DNA from: JAHEEL01 sp963700375
GTDB taxonomy: Bacteria; Actinomycetota; Acidimicrobiia; Spongiisociales; UBA5794
Direction: 5' to 3'
Assembly: GCA_963700375.1 (NCBI GenBank)
Contig: CAVOXF010000004.1
Location: 124,001-188,000 of the forward strand
Length of the DNA: 64,000 nt
The translations under genes were made by a program, and so were the position numbers. Shown in pieces: positions 35,318-44,012 of the stretch. The notes beneath the pieces were generated by a model. It saw only the letters and a program-made list of their open reading frames with translations, did not search any database and was not told the origin of the DNA. How positions within the stretch are numbered: position 1 is the first letter of the stretch; each line of letters opens with the position of its first letter.

Positions 35318-36820
35318 CTACCTCGTACCCGCCGCGGCGGAGGTCTTGACTCGCCGGGGGACCATGCGCAGGCCGCTGGCGCCCTCGGAACCGGCGGATC
35401 CGGATTCGTGGTACTCGGCGTCCTCGTTGACCTTCCACGGGTCGAACAGCGACGAACCGGCGAGGATGTTGTCGACCGTCAGCATGGCGGTCATGATCGC
35501 GTGGTCCTGGTTGTTGTACTTGTGCATCCCGTTGCGTCCGATGAGGTGGAGGCCCTCGTACGTCTCTTCGAGGTGCGCGCGTATCGTGTCAACATTGGCG
35601 GTATAGGTCGCGTCGTAGACCGGGTAGGCCTTGGGTTGACGGACTACGTGTCCATCCTCGATCTCGTGTGCCTCAGCCATCCCGAGCTCGACGAGCTCGA
35701 CCTTGGCCTTCTCGATCAACGCGGCGTCGTCCTGTTCCCACACGTCATCGCCGCGGCTGCAGAAGTACTCGAGGCCATAGCAATTCGTGTTGGGATCTGG
35801 AACCATCTCCGGTGACCACGACTTGAAGTTCTGGACCCGCCCGACGGAAACCGCGGAGTCGTGGATGTAGACCCAGTTGTCCGGGAACCGATCGGGGCCG
35901 CGGACGATCAGCGCGACGATCAGGAAATCCCGGTAGCGGAGTGCTTCGGCAGCGTCGGTGACCGGTTGCGGTGCGCTGCCGAGTGCGCGCATCAGGCTTC
36001 GCATCGGCATTGAGGAGATCACCTCGTCGGCCGCGTACTGGGTACGCTCACTGGAGGCATCTTCGGCAGTGACGATCCATCGGCCGGTCTCGTCGGCAGA
36101 GGACTCGAGCCCGACCACACGCTGGCCGAGTTTGACCGTCCCACCCTGCTCCTCGACCCGCACTGCGGCCCGTTCCCACATCATGCCGGGGCCGAGGCGG
36201 GGATAGCGGAAGGAATCGATGAGTGTCTTGACGACCTCGGCGCCTTCCTTCTTCGGCGTGAAGGCGCTCAGTACCGCGGAGCCCAAGGACAGGCCCTTGA
36301 TTCGCTGGGCGGCCCAGTCGGCGGAGATCTCGGAGCATGGCATTCCCCACACCTTCTCGGTGTAGGTCTTGAAGAAGATGGAGTAGAGGCGTTTGCCGAA
36401 CTGGTTCGTGACCCACTCTTCGAAGTTTTGGGGATCCGGATTGGGGCGCAATCTGGCCTTGCCGTACGATGCGGCGCAGCGGGCGGCCTCAACCGGGCCG
36501 AGGGTGCGGAATGCCTCGACCGGCTTGAGGGGGTAGCTGAAGTACTTGCCGTCGTAGTAGATGCGTGAAGTTCGCGGGCGGTTCAGGAGATCGTCACCGA
36601 GGAGATCCGTCCAATAGTCCTCGACCGCTGCGGACTTCGAGAAGAATCGATGCCCGCCGATATCGAACCGGTAGCCCTTGTACTTGGCGGTTCTCGAGAT
36701 ACCACCAACGTATTCGGGGTCGGCTTCGAGCACGGTCGCCTTGACGCCGGCTCGGGTAAGGAGGTCGGCCGCGGTGAGCCCCGCAGGTCCGCCTCCGATG
36801 ACGACGACATGCTCAGTCAT
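35318..36820 (-). CDS. FAD-dependent oxidoreductase, UDP-galactopyranose-mutase/amine-oxidase-like
   Basis: A 500-residue flavoprotein with the Rossmann FAD motif VVIGGGPAGLTAADLL at residues 5-20, the following VLEADPEYVGG, and DIGGHRFFSKS near residue 53, which occurs in protoporphyrinogen-oxidase/UGM-like proteins. The C-terminal FAD-contact segment is LIGRNGMHKYNNQDHAI near residue 427. Relatives act on sugar nucleotides or lipid-linked glycans in envelope synthesis, so a glycan role is likely but the substrate is unknown. ATG 36820 has GGGAG about 9 bases upstream. It is 54 bp downstream of the large membrane protein gene, probably one transcript. Confidence 0.85.
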   Translation of the reverse strand: MTEHVVVIGGGPAGLTAADLLTRAGVKATVLEADPEYVGGISRTAKYKGYRFDIGGHRFFSKSAAVEDYWTDLLGDDLLNRPRTSRIYYDGKYFSYPLKPVEAFRTLGPVEAARCAASYGKARLRPNPDPQNFEEWVTNQFGKRLYSIFFKTYTEKVWGMPCSEISADWAAQRIKGLSLGSAVLSAFTPKKEGAEVVKTLIDSFRYPRLGPGMMWERAAVRVEEQGGTVKLGQRVVGLESSADETGRWIVTAEDASSERTQYAADEVISSMPMRSLMRALGSAPQPVTDAAEALRYRDFLIVALIVRGPDRFPDNWVYIHDSAVSVGRVQNFKSWSPEMVPDPNTNCYGLEYFCSRGDDVWEQDDAALIEKAKVELVELGMAEAHEIEDGHVVRQPKAYPVYDATYTANVDTIRAHLEETYEGLHLIGRNGMHKYNNQDHAIMTAMLTVDNILAGSSLFDPWKVNEDAEYHESGSAGSEGASGLRMVPRRVKTSAAAGTR

Positions 36821-36874
36821 TGAAGCTGCTCCCTCATCCTCTGACGTCCTGCGAGGGAGTATCGGTTGGATCGG

Positions 36875-38794
36875 TCAGCCGCTGGAGGGTTTGCTGAGCA
36901 GGATTTCGCCGCACTCGTAGCGAAAGAACCGGTCTGAAGGCGTTACGCCTCGGTTCTCGAGGGCCGCGGAATCGTTGGGTGTGTGCGGCGGTAGCCACTC
37001 GGATCCGGGTGCTCCCGGTACGGGACTCCGCAGCAGCACGGTGTTCGGTGCCCCCGGCCGCGCACACAGGGCAACCAGTCCATCGCGTGTCCGGATCGGT
37101 GGATCCGTCGTGTCAGTGCGTTCGTGGACATTCGGGTCAGAGCCCCTGAAGTCGATGAGGGCTGCGTTGGCGCGATGTGCTTCATATTCGAGCGCAAGAT
37201 CGCGCGAAAACACAACTCCAGCGCCCTGAGCGAGGTTGAAATACACCGGTCGCGCAAGGAGCGAGTACAAGCCGAGATCGCCAATCTCGACGAGGACGAC
37301 ACTACCCGACGCCGTCGCGAGACTCGGTTGTCCATCACCTTCGACGAAGCGTGTCCACGGGCTGCGGTCATCCCAGCTGATCGCAGCCAGCAGAACGAGA
37401 GCGACGAGCGCAACTGACGAGACGACCCTTGGTGTCAGAGACCGCTCGACCGCGAGGACTAGCGCTGCCAGGACGAGGCCTCCGGCGAGGGTGACAATCG
37501 GCATTACCGAGGGGAATATGCTCCAGAGCAGGTGACGCGGTGACTCTGCGACCACGGGGGCAGCGAGAAGCGAAACAAGCTGTATGGATCCGAGTGCGAT
37601 CACTGCAGCGGTGAGCACCGCGATCGCAAGCCGGGCAGTGCGGGGCGGAACCTCAAGCGACGGGCCAAGAAGAAGGAATCCGAGGCTTGCGGCAGCCGCG
37701 ACGAATCCGATCCCTCCGAGCAGTGGAGGTAGCGAAACCATGAGGACGACGAGCAGTAGGCGAATCGCAGAGGACGCGAACCGATGGGCGAGAGCTTCGC
37801 CGACGGCCAGTGCGACCGCCACGCCAACCCCCAATTGGGCCAGCCAGACGGTCCGCCACAGCTGCAGTTGAGCCCCAAACACGGATCCGAGCGAATCGGC
37901 CAGGATCCAAGATCCGATCATCCCGATCGTTCCTGCTCCGAGGATTCCGATGCAGAATGTGCGCACACGGCTGTGAGAGGTGTGTCGTGCCGTGGCCGCC
38001 AGAAGGATTGCGGCGGTTGCGGCGAGTTCCCACCCTCGCTCATCCCACGTTCGAAGGAAGATCTGAGGGGATCGAACTTCGATGATATGGAGCCATGCCG
38101 CATCGAAACTGTCGGCGCCCCCAATGCCGAGCGGGTCCACCCAGATTGCGAGTACGGCGGCGGGAAACGCAACGGCGACCAGAATACGCCAGCGTCGATC
38201 GTTGACAGCTGCGATGCACACGACCGCGATGAGTCCTGAGACAGCCACGAGGGGATGGACGAGAGCGGCTGCAGCCGCTAGTCCGAATCCAAGCCACACC
38301 TTGTGCCTCACGGCGAATGCAATTGCCACGACCACGATCGCCTCGGCCACGCCACGTGGAGCCGCATACCCCTCGGCGAACAAGAAGATGCCGTGTGGGC
38401 CGTATGACGTACCTCCGAGTGGGATGATCAGGGCTATGAGCCACCACCACCGACGGGATAGGGACCGACCCAGAAGCGACGCTGCGACGACCCACAGGAC
38501 CAATCCCAGAGCCGTCAGAATGACGGCGACTGAACCTGGGTCGAGCCAGTGCAGGCCGGCGTGGATGAGACGCCCGTACACGGAGAATTGCATTTGCTGG
38601 TCATTGGCGATCAGGAGGTCGCTGGCAAGGAACGCCGGGTCGTTGCCGAAGATGGCCTGGGCGAAGTAGAGCCGGGCATCGTGGCGAATGCCGCCGTAGG
38701 GTCGAACGATCAACCACGCCGACATGACGGCCGCGACAGCTGCGAAGTTCACCCAAGCCGGCGCCTTCGATTCACGTTGCACCGACGAATCCAT
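36875..38794 (-). CDS. polytopic membrane protein, glycosyltransferase-C-like
   Basis: A 639-residue protein with about 13 hydrophobic helices and a C-terminal soluble tail of about 170 residues. It is not recognised by name. Near the N-terminus (residues 28-60) it has RPYGGIRHDARLYFAQAIFG followed by an FLASDLLIAND loop, the position where GT-C-fold transferases carry acidic catalytic residues between helices 1 and 2. A GT-C-type glycosyltransferase or transporter is a reasonable guess. ATG 38794 follows AAGGAA by 5 bases. It lies between the flp pilin gene and the FAD oxidoreductase, all on the minus strand, so modification of pilin or surface glycan is possible (speculation). Confidence 0.7.
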   Translation of the reverse strand: MDSSVQRESKAPAWVNFAAVAAVMSAWLIVRPYGGIRHDARLYFAQAIFGNDPAFLASDLLIANDQQMQFSVYGRLIHAGLHWLDPGSVAVILTALGLVLWVVAASLLGRSLSRRWWWLIALIIPLGGTSYGPHGIFLFAEGYAAPRGVAEAIVVVAIAFAVRHKVWLGFGLAAAAALVHPLVAVSGLIAVVCIAAVNDRRWRILVAVAFPAAVLAIWVDPLGIGGADSFDAAWLHIIEVRSPQIFLRTWDERGWELAATAAILLAATARHTSHSRVRTFCIGILGAGTIGMIGSWILADSLGSVFGAQLQLWRTVWLAQLGVGVAVALAVGEALAHRFASSAIRLLLVVLMVSLPPLLGGIGFVAAAASLGFLLLGPSLEVPPRTARLAIAVLTAAVIALGSIQLVSLLAAPVVAESPRHLLWSIFPSVMPIVTLAGGLVLAALVLAVERSLTPRVVSSVALVALVLLAAISWDDRSPWTRFVEGDGQPSLATASGSVVLVEIGDLGLYSLLARPVYFNLAQGAGVVFSRDLALEYEAHRANAALIDFRGSDPNVHERTDTTDPPIRTRDGLVALCARPGAPNTVLLRSPVPGAPGSEWLPPHTPNDSAALENRGVTPSDRFFRYECGEILLSKPSSG

Positions 38795-38863
38795 CCGATT
38801 CCTTCCCGGGACGATCGGACTCTACGTTCGGCGGGGTGGGGCTCCAACGACTCCCGCTGTCCC

Positions 38864-38912
38864 CGAGATATAGAAGAGGGGGCCCGTCACGGGCCCCCTC
38901 TTCTATATCTCG
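38864..38912 (-). terminator. very long perfect hairpin after flp
   Basis: Arms 38864-38886 and 38890-38912 pair perfectly over 23 bp around the trinucleotide loop TCA. The inner part is GC-rich (GGGGGCCCG) and the outer part AU-rich. It begins 11 bp after the pilin stop codon. No U-tract follows on either strand. It probably ends or protects the highly expressed pilin mRNA. Confidence 0.75.
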
Positions 38913-38922
38913 TTGGTGAGTG

Positions 38923-39096
38923 CTAGGCCAGCGTGGTGCCGACCTCGTTGAACTTGTCGCTGACCTCACGGCCAAGGAACGCGACTGCCACAATGGCGAT
39001 CACGGCGATGAGTGCGACGAGCAGGGCGTACTCCACCATGCTGGCACCGTCTTCTTCGTTGATCCGGCTTTGGTAGGCCGTCCAGAGACGAAGCAT
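38923..39096 (-). CDS. flp: Flp-type pilin
   Basis: A 57-residue Flp/Fap major pilin. After a short hydrophilic leader comes EEDGASMVEYALLVALI, in which cleavage after the Gly at residue 17 would give a mature N-terminus ASMVE with Glu at position 5, as the family requires. The hydrophobic helix runs to about residue 41 and a hydrophilic tail ends EVGTTLA. ATG 39096 follows a perfect AAGGAGGT (39102-39109) 5 bases upstream, the strongest ribosome site in the window. A long hairpin follows the stop. No prepilin peptidase (TadV/CpaA) is present here. Confidence 0.93.
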   Translation of the reverse strand: MLRLWTAYQSRINEEDGASMVEYALLVALIAVIAIVAVAFLGREVSDKFNEVGTTLA

Positions 39097-39191
39097 GTGT
39101 TACCTCCTTCGGGGATGATCCATTGCCAACTGTATCGGCAGGGACCGCTCAGACCTATAGGCCGATCGCACCAATTGGGTCGTCCGGCCCA

Positions 39192-39845
39192 TCAGCCCCC
39201 GGAAGGCGGCTTCTTGTCGAGACCGAGGCGCATAGCCTCTACGACGGCTTGAGCCCGGTCGGAAACCTGGAGTTTCGTGTAGATACTCGCCAGGTGGTTC
39301 TTGACGGTCTTGCGCGATATGTACATCTCGTCGGCAAGGTCCTCAGTTCCCGAGATCCCGCCGGCGAGCAGCGCGAGCAGTTCCCGCTCGCGAGTGGTGA
39401 GCGACTCTGCGGCCGGTGAGAGGCGAGCCGTCCGATACGGAGCAATGGCCGACGCGAAGTCGTCGTCATCGAACAGATTCACGCCGTCGTGCGCGGCCCG
39501 GATGGCTGCAGCGAGGTCCGGAAGAGGCGTCGCCTTCGAAAGGAAGCCGACGGCGCCGGCGGCCTGTGCTTTGGCGCGCTGTTCCTCTTCCGTGTGCATG
39601 GTCACGACGAGGGCAGGCGGCGGATCCTCGCGGGACCGGAGAACGGACAGCCCGGTACCGTGGGGCATTTCGATGTCGACGAGCAGCACGTCGGGTCGAA
39701 CTTGGTCGAGCACGTTGGAGAGGTCCCGCCCGGAAGTCGCAATCCCGATGACCGTGATATCGGGGAGTGCACTGAGGGCCTGGCGGAGCCCATCGAGGAC
39801 GAGGACGTGATCGTCGGCGATGACGACAGTGATCGGCTTGCTCAC
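39192..39845 (-). CDS. NarL/LuxR-family response regulator
   Basis: A 217-residue regulator: receiver domain with acidic pair ADDH near residue 9, phosphoacceptor Asp in VLLVDIEMP near residue 55, Lys in FLSKATPL near residue 103, and a LuxR-type helix-turn-helix (LTTREREL near residue 148, ISRKTVKNHLASIYTKLQV near 175). GTG 39845 overlaps the kinase stop by 4 bases and has a GGGGG-type site upstream; ATG 39857 would add 4 residues. Cognate partner of the adjacent kinase. A pilin gene follows, making it a candidate target. Confidence 0.9.
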   Translation of the reverse strand: MSKPITVVIADDHVLVLDGLRQALSALPDITVIGIATSGRDLSNVLDQVRPDVLLVDIEMPHGTGLSVLRSREDPPPALVVTMHTEEEQRAKAQAAGAVGFLSKATPLPDLAAAIRAAHDGVNLFDDDDFASAIAPYRTARLSPAAESLTTRERELLALLAGGISGTEDLADEMYISRKTVKNHLASIYTKLQVSDRAQAVVEAMRLGLDKKPPSGG

Positions 39846-41323
39846 CTCGGCCCCCATGCAACCGTCACGCTCGTCCCCCGGTTCTGCGCCGAGACGATCG
39901 AGAGTCGTGCTCCGATCGACGTGGCCCGTTCCTTCATACCGACCATGCCGTAGCGATTCTGCTTGTCGGCGGCGTCGTCGGACCCAACTCCGTCATCGCG
40001 AATGCGAATCTCCCCGCTGTCGCGCTCGACGATGCCCTCGATGCGAATCGTCCGTGCCTGCGCATGCTCCTGGGCATTACGGACCGCCTCGGTCATGATC
40101 GCAGAAAGCTGCTGCACCGATTCCTCCTTTGGTATGGAGTGCTCGACGAGATCGATGATGATCGAGGGCCCGTCGGCCGGGGCGTCCGACACGAGGGACT
40201 GGGCGTGCTCCAGCAGGCTGCCGGTCTGCTGGGCCCTGAGCTTCGTGACTGTGGCTCGGACCTCGTCGACCAGAGCCGACACGGTCTCCCGCAGCGATGC
40301 CAGGTGTTCCCGTGTTTCCGGTTCGAGGTCGCCCTGTTGGATCGTGAGATCGAGCCCCAATCCGATCGACACGAGCGATGGCCCAATGTCATCGTGAAGT
40401 TCCCGTGCGACGCGAACACGCTCTTCCCTCACGGCCCGGTGGGCGATCGACTGGAGGAGCACCACGTTGTGGAATGCCAGCGACACGCCGAACATCGCCC
40501 GATCGATGTCCATCTCGTACCGAGAGAGATCGTCGGTGCCGACGGGCCGCAGCACGAGAGTCCCGAGGCGGTCGTCGTTCAAGATGATCGGGTACTCCAC
40601 GGTATCGCCGGCCGGGCCGGGATTGTCACGGGAGGCAACGATGATCTCGTCGCCCCCATCGCGGATCGCAATCGAGGCGGCGGCATACGGAACGGTGGCG
40701 GCGAGATCTCGCAACGCGGAGCGGCCGATCAGGATGGGGTTGAGTTCGGCCGACCCGGCAAGGCTCGACAGGTCCTCGAGGAGGCGATGCGCCGTCTCGA
40801 GTCGATCGAACCGTCCGCTTCCCGGAAGCGAGCGTGGCTCGTCCACGAAGATGCGGCGCGCCTGGGCGAATGTCACGCCAACGAGTACGTAGAACACGAC
40901 CATCAGGATGAGATCTCCCGAGAGGGGATCGCTGCCCTGTGCCGCAGAAATGGCCACGAGCCCGGCAACTGTCGCGAGGGTCGTGAACCCTCCGAGGATT
41001 CCGCCGTAGAACGCCGAGGCGAAGAACACCGGAACGGTGAGATAGAGCAAGAACGGGCTGTCGATACCGCCGGTGAGGCTGACCGCAAACAGCGACGTTA
41101 CGACGCCGAGGAGAGCAAGGAGGGCCCCGACGAGTTGGGAGTCCTTCTGGTGTTGCGGGATCGCCTGCATCGCGATCGTGTAGGCGGTCACAGCTGCGGA
41201 TGCCGCGATGACGCCGGACGTCGCGCCGAAATCGAGTACCGACAATCCGACGCCGGCAACCAGTGATACCCACTGGAGCACCGACTGGATCCACTCGAAC
41301 CGAATCTCCCACGAGTCCCGCAT
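39842..41323 (-). CDS. NarX/DesK-type sensor histidine kinase
   Basis: A 493-residue membrane sensor. Six hydrophobic helices occupy about residues 10-155, followed by a GAF-like region (about 175-300), the HisKA_3 dimerisation box RVARELHDDIGPSLVSIG with the phospho-His, and a HATPase with TEAVRNAQEHAQ (N box) and RDDGVG (G1). ATG 41323 is chosen because TACCCT ends 6 bases upstream. The longer open frame upstream lies over coaE. It forms a two-gene operon with the response regulator. Confidence 0.93.
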   Translation of the reverse strand: MRDSWEIRFEWIQSVLQWVSLVAGVGLSVLDFGATSGVIAASAAVTAYTIAMQAIPQHQKDSQLVGALLALLGVVTSLFAVSLTGGIDSPFLLYLTVPVFFASAFYGGILGGFTTLATVAGLVAISAAQGSDPLSGDLILMVVFYVLVGVTFAQARRIFVDEPRSLPGSGRFDRLETAHRLLEDLSSLAGSAELNPILIGRSALRDLAATVPYAAASIAIRDGGDEIIVASRDNPGPAGDTVEYPIILNDDRLGTLVLRPVGTDDLSRYEMDIDRAMFGVSLAFHNVVLLQSIAHRAVREERVRVARELHDDIGPSLVSIGLGLDLTIQQGDLEPETREHLASLRETVSALVDEVRATVTKLRAQQTGSLLEHAQSLVSDAPADGPSIIIDLVEHSIPKEESVQQLSAIMTEAVRNAQEHAQARTIRIEGIVERDSGEIRIRDDGVGSDDAADKQNRYGMVGMKERATSIGARLSIVSAQNRGTSVTVAWGPR

Positions 41324-41329
41324 GCGGTC

Positions 41330-41339
41330 AGGGTACAGT
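41330..41339. promoter_or_regulatory. overlapping divergent -10 elements for the sensor kinase and coaE
   Basis: The ten bases AGGGTACAGT contain TACAGT on the plus strand (41334-41339, 6 bases before the coaE ATG at 41346) and TACCCT on the minus strand (41335-41330, 6 bases before the kinase ATG at 41323). The two hexamers share the central TA. Only 22 bp separate the two start codons. Confidence 0.65.
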
Positions 41340-41345
41340 CGCTGC

Positions 41346-41957
41346 ATGAACGAATCGGGTGTTCTTCGCGGAGGGCTGAGGATCATTCTCGGCGGGGGTA
41401 TTGGAGCGGGCAAGAGCGCCGCCGGTCGCCGGTTCGCATTCCTTGGATTCACCGTTGTTGATGCAGATCGACTCGGGCATGACATCCTCGAATCCGGCGG
41501 CGCAGCCTTCTGTGCGGTCGCAGAACGGTGGCCGGGCGCCGTGATCGACGGCCGCATCGACCGGGCGGCCCTCGCCACCTACGTCTTCGCCGACGTCGAC
41601 GAACTCGCCGAACTCGAATCGTTGACCCATCCCCACATCATTCGACGGATTGAAGAGATCGGTGTCGAAGCGGACCATCTGGTCGTCGAGGTGCCCGTGC
41701 TCCTCGAGCCGGAGGGTGACTGGGTGACGGTGTACGTGGCCGCCCCGGACGATGTGCGGCGTCACCGGGCCATCCTGCGCGGAGGGGCGCCGGACGACGT
41801 CGACCGGCGAATGGACCGCCAAGCCCGCGACGAGGCCTGGCTGGAATGGGCCGATGAGATCATCGTCAACGACGGTACGATCGCGCACCTTGACCGCGCC
41901 GTTGATGCGTTGGTGCATCACCTCGAGGCGGCCCGTGGTGGAGCGACCCTCTCATGA
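41346..41957 (+). CDS. coaE: dephospho-CoA kinase
   Basis: Last step of coenzyme A synthesis, 203 residues. The P-loop LGGGIGAGKSAA is near residue 15, DADRLGHD near residue 40 corresponds to the family's DADxxxH motif, and VVEVPVLLEPEG is near residue 117. It is a short actinobacterial-type CoaE without the C-terminal extension seen in mycobacteria. The stop overlaps uvrB by 4 bases. Placement coaE-uvrB is conserved in the phylum. Confidence 0.95.
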   Translation: MNESGVLRGGLRIILGGGIGAGKSAAGRRFAFLGFTVVDADRLGHDILESGGAAFCAVAERWPGAVIDGRIDRAALATYVFADVDELAELESLTHPHIIRRIEEIGVEADHLVVEVPVLLEPEGDWVTVYVAAPDDVRRHRAILRGGAPDDVDRRMDRQARDEAWLEWADEIIVNDGTIAHLDRAVDALVHHLEAARGGATLS

Positions 41958-43975
41958 TCGAGAGCCGACCGTTCCGCGTTCACGCCGACTTCGAACCGTC
42001 CGGCGATCAGCCGGCGGCGATCACCCAACTCGTCCACGGTATCGAACGCGGCGACCGGTTCCAGACTCTCCTGGGCATCACCGGATCCGGCAAGTCCGCC
42101 ACGATTGCGTGGACGATCGAGAAGGTTCAGAAGCCGACCCTCATCCTTGCCCCGAACAAGGCGCTCGCGGCGCAGCTTGCGAACGAGTACCGACAGTTCT
42201 TCCCGGAGAACCGTGTCGAGTATTTCGTGTCCTACTACGACTATTACCAGCCGGAGGCCTACATCGCACAGACGGACACCTTCATCGAGAAGGAATCGAC
42301 CGTCAACGACGAGATCGATCGCCTCCGTCACTCGGCCACGGCGGCTCTGCTGACCCGCAGGGACGTCATCATCGTGGCGTCGGTCTCGGCGATCTACGGT
42401 CTCGGCTCGCCGGAACAGTACGAGGGCCAACTCCTTCGGCTCGTTCGGGGCGTCGAGTTCCCGCTGGACGCCGCAATCAAGCGTCTCGTCGACATCCAGT
42501 ATGAGCGCAACGAGATGAACCTGATTCGGGGGAAGTTCCGGGTCAAGGGCGACACGCTCGAAGTATTCCCTACGTACGACGAGACGGTCTACCGGGTCGA
42601 GTACTGGGGGGACGAGGTCGAGCGCATCCTCCAGATGAATCCGCTCACCGGCGAAGTGATCAACGAACTGAACGAACTCTGGGTCTACCCGGCGAGCCAC
42701 TATGTGACGTCCCAGGAGCGGATGCTCCGGGCGCTGGCAGGGATCGAGGCGGAGCTTCACGATCGCCTGAAGCATCTGGAGGATCGGGGGAAGCTGCTCG
42801 AGGCTCAGCGCCTGCGCATGCGCACGTCCTACGACATGGAGATGATGCGAGAGATCGGTTTCTGCTCCGGGATCGAGAACTACTCGCGATATCTCGACGG
42901 GCGAGAGCCCGGCGTGGCGCCCTACACCCTGTTGGACTACTTCCCCGAGGACCATCTCACCATCATCGACGAGAGCCACGTCGCGATTCCCCAGATCCAC
43001 GGTCAGTTCGCCGGCGATCGGTCGCGCAAGGACGTTCTCGTCGAGCACGGCTTCCGCCTGCCATCTGCGATGGACAACCGACCCCTCACGTTCGAAGAAT
43101 GGTACGAGCGCACCAATCTGGCGATTCTTCTCTCCGCGACACCAAGCGCGTGGGAACTGCGGGAGTCCGGGCAGATCGTCGAACAGGTGATCCGACCGAC
43201 CGGGCTGGTCGACCCCGAGGTGCTGGTCCGCCCAACAAAGGGGCAGATCGACGATCTGGTCGAGGAGATCAGGACACGGGCCGAAGCCGATCAGCGCGTT
43301 CTCGTGACGACGCTCACGAAGAAGATGGCTGAGGACCTCTCGCTCTATCTCCTCGAGTTGGGTGTCCGCGCCCGGTACCTCCACAGCGACATCGACACCC
43401 TCGAACGTGTCCAGATCCTCCGCGATCTCCGGATGGGGGAGTACGACGTCCTGATCGGTATCAACCTGCTCAGGGAAGGGTTGGATCTGCCCGAGGTCTC
43501 ACTCGTAGCGATCCTCGACGCGGACAAAGAGGGATTCCTTCGATCGGAGACGAGTCTCGTACAGACCATCGGCCGGGCGGCGCGCAACGTAGACGGCGCT
43601 GTTGTGATGTACGCGGACGTCGTCACCGATTCCATGCGTCGGGCGCTGGGCGAGACAAACCGCCGTCGGGCGCTCCAACTCGCGTACAACGAGAAACACG
43701 GGATCGATCCACAGACCATCCGCAAGAAGGTCTCGGACATCCTCGAGCTCATCGGTAGCAGCGACGCTCCGGCGAGTGACCGTCGGGCACGTGAACTGCG
43801 TCGCCGCGAGCCACTGGATCTCAGCATCGACGATCTGCGGCGCCTCATCCAGAGTCTCGAGGACGAGATGCACGAGGCCGCCTCGGAGCTGAGATTCGAA
43901 TACGCCGCCCGCCTGAGGGATGAGGTCGACGACTTGAAGCGCGAACTCAAAGAGCTGTCCGAAGGCGGCGCTTGA
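41954..43975 (+). CDS. uvrB: excinuclease ABC subunit B
   Basis: Damage-verification helicase of nucleotide excision repair, 673 residues. Walker A TGSGKSATIA is near residue 45 (GITGSGKSAT), the beta-hairpin region EYFVSYYDYYQPEAYI near residue 92, motif II IIDESH near residue 337, motif VI QTIGRAARN near residue 536, and the C-terminal UVR motif (about 632-667) binds UvrC. The ATGA start couples it to coaE. Confidence 0.98.
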   Translation: MIESRPFRVHADFEPSGDQPAAITQLVHGIERGDRFQTLLGITGSGKSATIAWTIEKVQKPTLILAPNKALAAQLANEYRQFFPENRVEYFVSYYDYYQPEAYIAQTDTFIEKESTVNDEIDRLRHSATAALLTRRDVIIVASVSAIYGLGSPEQYEGQLLRLVRGVEFPLDAAIKRLVDIQYERNEMNLIRGKFRVKGDTLEVFPTYDETVYRVEYWGDEVERILQMNPLTGEVINELNELWVYPASHYVTSQERMLRALAGIEAELHDRLKHLEDRGKLLEAQRLRMRTSYDMEMMREIGFCSGIENYSRYLDGREPGVAPYTLLDYFPEDHLTIIDESHVAIPQIHGQFAGDRSRKDVLVEHGFRLPSAMDNRPLTFEEWYERTNLAILLSATPSAWELRESGQIVEQVIRPTGLVDPEVLVRPTKGQIDDLVEEIRTRAEADQRVLVTTLTKKMAEDLSLYLLELGVRARYLHSDIDTLERVQILRDLRMGEYDVLIGINLLREGLDLPEVSLVAILDADKEGFLRSETSLVQTIGRAARNVDGAVVMYADVVTDSMRRALGETNRRRALQLAYNEKHGIDPQTIRKKVSDILELIGSSDAPASDRRARELRRREPLDLSIDDLRRLIQSLEDEMHEAASELRFEYAARLRDEVDDLKRELKELSEGGA

Positions 43976-43999
43976 CTCTGAGCGGGCGGCACTGCGCGG

Positions 44000-44005
44000 T
44001 ACCGT
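44000..44005 (+). promoter_or_regulatory. -10 hexamer TACCGT before the GT87-like gene
   Basis: TACCGT, 7 bases, then ATG 44013. The hexamer overlaps an in-frame GTG (44004), which argues against that GTG as the start. Confidence 0.5.
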
Positions 44006-44012
44006 GGGCGAC

